A stretch of DNA of 6,956 nucleotides from Nitrospinota bacterium (lineage in GTDB: Bacteria; Tectomicrobia; Entotheonellia; J063): NCBI GenBank assembly GCA_003696125.1, contig RFHZ01000753.1, positions 1 to 6,956 of the forward strand. The letters run 5' to 3'. The notes below the pieces were generated by a model. It saw nothing but the letters and a program-made list of their open reading frames with translations. It was not told where the DNA came from and ran no database searches. Made by a program: the position numbers and the translations under genes. Numbering within the stretch: position 1 is the first letter of the stretch; each line of letters opens with the position of its first letter. Of the stretch, positions 5,248 to 6,956 are shown piece by piece.

Positions 5248-6570
5248 TTGAGTCAAGAAGTTACACTCCATACAGAAACGTTTTCGCAAAAAGCGGTTGA
5301 GGAGCTTTCCTGGCTGAAGAACGAGCCGGAATGGATGCGGAAGAAGCGCCTGGACGCCTGGCACCTCTTTACCCGGATGCCTCTCCCCAGGTGGGAGCGG
5401 ACCGATATCAGCCGCCTGCAGTTGGATGCCCTCTCTCCTTTTGCCAGACCAGAGGCAGAAACCGACTATCGTACCGCCCTCGCTCAGGCCTCTCATACCC
5501 TGCTCGGATTGGAAGAACAGCAGGGAGGGATGCTCCTCCAGCACGACTCGGAGGTTGTCTATAAGAGCCTGGCCGAGGACCTCCGCCGGCAGGGGGTGAT
5601 CTTTACCGATCTGGATAGTGCGGTACAGGACTATCCTGAGTTGGTGCAAAAGTATTTTATGAGCGAGTGTGTCACCCCGGATAGCGGGAAATTTGCCGCC
5701 CTCCATGCCGCTTTTTGGAGTGGTGGCCTGCTCCTCTATGTGCCCAAACAGACAGAGATCACCCTGCCCCTGCAGGCCTATTTCTCCCTGGGAACCTCCC
5801 AGCTCGGACTCTTTCAGCATACCCTGATCATTACCGAACCGGGAAGCCAGATCACCCTGTTAGAGGAATATACCTCCCCCTCCTTACCCGGCCAGGCCCT
5901 GAACGCTGGGGTGACCGAAATCCTGGTCGGTCCAGAGGTCAATCTCACCTATGTCAGCCTGCAGAACTGGGGGACAAATGTCTATCATTTAGCCACGCAG
6001 AAGGCGCTGTTGGAACGGGATAGCAACTTCACCTGGATCTTTGGCACCGTGGGAGGACATCTCTCCAAGATCGATATCGAAACCCTGCTGCAGGGACCAG
6101 GAGCGACCATTGAGCTGATGGGGTTCTTCCTGACCGGGGAAGGCCAGCACTTTGCCTTCAACACGGTGCAAAACCATATTGCCCCTTATACCACCAGCGA
6201 TCTCCTCTGTAAAGGGGCACTCAGCGGGAAGAGTCGTTCGGTGTTTGAGGGATTGATCCGGGTCCATAAAGGTGCCCAGCACATCAACGCCTACCAGACC
6301 AATCCCAATCTCCTCCTCAACGACAAGGCGCGTGCCGACTCCCTGCCCACCCTCGAGATCGAGGCAAACGACGTGCGGTGTACGCATGGGGCCACGGTGG
6401 GACGCCTGGAGGAGGAGTTGATCTTCTATCTCATGAGCCGGGGGCTCTCGCGGCGAGAAGCCGAAAAGCTGCTGGTTTACGGGTTCTTTGAACCGGTGTT
6501 ACAAAGAATCCCCTTGGAGAATGTACGCCGCTCTCTGGAAGAAACGATTGAAAGGAAGATCGAAAAATGA
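5248..6570 (+). CDS. sufD: Fe-S cluster assembly protein SufD
   Basis: A 440-residue paralogue of SufB that forms the SufBCD complex and helps iron entry and cluster formation. It has an N-terminal helical segment very like that of SufB ('VEELSWLKNEPEWMRKKRL'), 'QGVIFTDLDSAVQDYPELV', a beta-helix core, and the C-terminal '[26 protein letters not shown]'. The conserved SufD histidine is H380 in 'CTHGATVGRL' (E. coli SufD H360). At the sites of the functional SufB cysteines it has Y208 (for C233) and N352 (for C377), and G381 replaces the SufB ligand E406. That pattern identifies it as SufD and not a second SufB. Translation starts at TTG 5248, set by AAGGAGGG. Its TGA overlaps the sufS ATG by 4 bases. 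It is the only gene in the cluster preceded by a long structured spacer. Confidence 0.94.
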   Translation: MSQEVTLHTETFSQKAVEELSWLKNEPEWMRKKRLDAWHLFTRMPLPRWERTDISRLQLDALSPFARPEAETDYRTALAQASHTLLGLEEQQGGMLLQHDSEVVYKSLAEDLRRQGVIFTDLDSAVQDYPELVQKYFMSECVTPDSGKFAALHAAFWSGGLLLYVPKQTEITLPLQAYFSLGTSQLGLFQHTLIITEPGSQITLLEEYTSPSLPGQALNAGVTEILVGPEVNLTYVSLQNWGTNVYHLATQKALLERDSNFTWIFGTVGGHLSKIDIETLLQGPGATIELMGFFLTGEGQHFAFNTVQNHIAPYTTSDLLCKGALSGKSRSVFEGLIRVHKGAQHINAYQTNPNLLLNDKARADSLPTLEIEANDVRCTHGATVGRLEEELIFYLMSRGLSRREAEKLLVYGFFEPVLQRIPLENVRRSLEETIERKIEK

Positions 6571-6956
6571 GCATGTTGGAAGCAGGCAGTAAGGTGGATT
6601 TTCGGGTATTGCGTAAGGACTTTCCCATCTTGAACCGGAAGGTGCATGGCAAACCGCTAGCCTACCTTGATAACGCCGCCACTTCCCAAAAGCCTGAGGT
6701 CGTCATCAAGGCGATGACCCATTACTACCACCGGTATAACGCCAATGTGCACCGGGGGATCTATCAGATCAGTGAAGAGGCGACGGCGAAATACGAAGAG
6801 GGGCGGGCCAAGGTTGCCCATTTCATCAACAGCCGGAGCATAGAGGAAGTCGTCTTTGTGCGAAATACCACCGAAGCGATCAACCTGGTGGCCTATAGCT
6901 GGGGACGGGCCAACATACAACCCGGTGATGCCATTGTCCTGACCGAGATGGAACAC
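6567..6956 (+). CDS. sufS: Cysteine desulfurase SufS, N-terminal part (cut by window end)
   Basis: The first 130 codons of a PLP-dependent class V aminotransferase-fold cysteine desulfurase, which removes sulfur from L-cysteine and passes it as persulfide towards SufB. Family marks are 'LRKDFPILNRKVHGKPLAYLD', 'NAATSQKP' (substrate-end loop), 'YNANVHRGIYQISEEAT', 'VVFVRNTTEAINLVAYSWG' (the T-T-E-[AS]-I-N PLP-phosphate motif) and the final EMEH, where SufS proteins continue as EMEHHSN. The catalytic PLP lysine and persulfide cysteine lie beyond the window. ATG 6567 overlaps the sufD stop (ATGA), and AAGGAAG at 6552-6558 lies 8 bases upstream. ATG 6573 is a less well-placed alternative. The class (SufS rather than IscS) follows from these motifs and from its place in the suf operon. 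Confidence 0.94.
   Translation, partial: MSMLEAGSKVDFRVLRKDFPILNRKVHGKPLAYLDNAATSQKPEVVIKAMTHYYHRYNANVHRGIYQISEEATAKYEEGRAKVAHFINSRSIEEVVFVRNTTEAINLVAYSWGRANIQPGDAIVLTEMEH

Noticed and set aside
1-6956. CRISPR arrays, tRNA or rRNA genes, insertion sequences, attachment sites
   Set aside because: I looked for regular short repeats, tRNA-like cloverleafs, transposase frames with terminal repeats and integrase genes, and saw none.

Overview
This window looks like ordinary bacterial chromosome or contig sequence. Genes are densely packed, all real genes lie on the + strand, base composition is moderately GC-rich, and Shine-Dalgarno sequences are strong (AAGGAGG type). The gene set is glycogen synthase, a tungstate-type ABC ATPase, a PerR-type Fur-family regulator and a sufC-sufB-sufD-sufS cluster. 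This suggests a free-living, oxygen-exposed bacterium, possibly Chloroflexota or a neighbouring lineage. The phylum is an inference of low confidence, because no rRNA or other marker is present.

Layout. Bases 1-287 hold the 3' end of glgA, but the first 101 bases form a perfect 34-bp inverted repeat around a 33-base centre. Bases 1-66 read on the minus strand encode the GlgA segment that should directly precede the + strand segment. The window edge is therefore a fold-back (snap-back) rearrangement, most likely an assembly or amplification chimera. Bases 331-1943 hold a short PAS plus histidine-phosphoacceptor protein with no kinase ATPase domain, then 17 bases later a TupC-like ABC ATPase with a C-terminal TOBE/Mop domain. 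No permease or binding-protein gene is next to it.

Bases 1965-2011 contain a clear Fur/PerR-type operator abutting a near-consensus housekeeping promoter (TTGACA, 17 bp, TATAGT with extended -10). It drives a PerR-like gene (2153-2644) whose metal-site residues all match Bacillus PerR at a constant +4 offset. A gene-free, purine-rich spacer (2645-2927) with a 15-nt direct repeat and a hairpin follows. Then comes the suf operon: sufC (2928-3716), sufB (3713-5116), sufD (5248-6570) and the first 130 codons of sufS (6567 to the window end).

How the genes work together. SufB, SufC and SufD form the scaffold and ATPase complex that assembles Fe-S clusters, and SufS supplies sulfur from cysteine. 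The upstream PerR-type regulator would link expression to peroxide and iron status, if perR and suf are co-transcribed or if PerR acts on suf. sufC/sufB and sufD/sufS are translationally coupled by ATGA overlaps. sufB/sufD are instead separated by 131 bases that fold on paper into a compact three-way junction followed by a T-run and then the sufD ribosome binding site. That element is the best candidate here for something undescribed.
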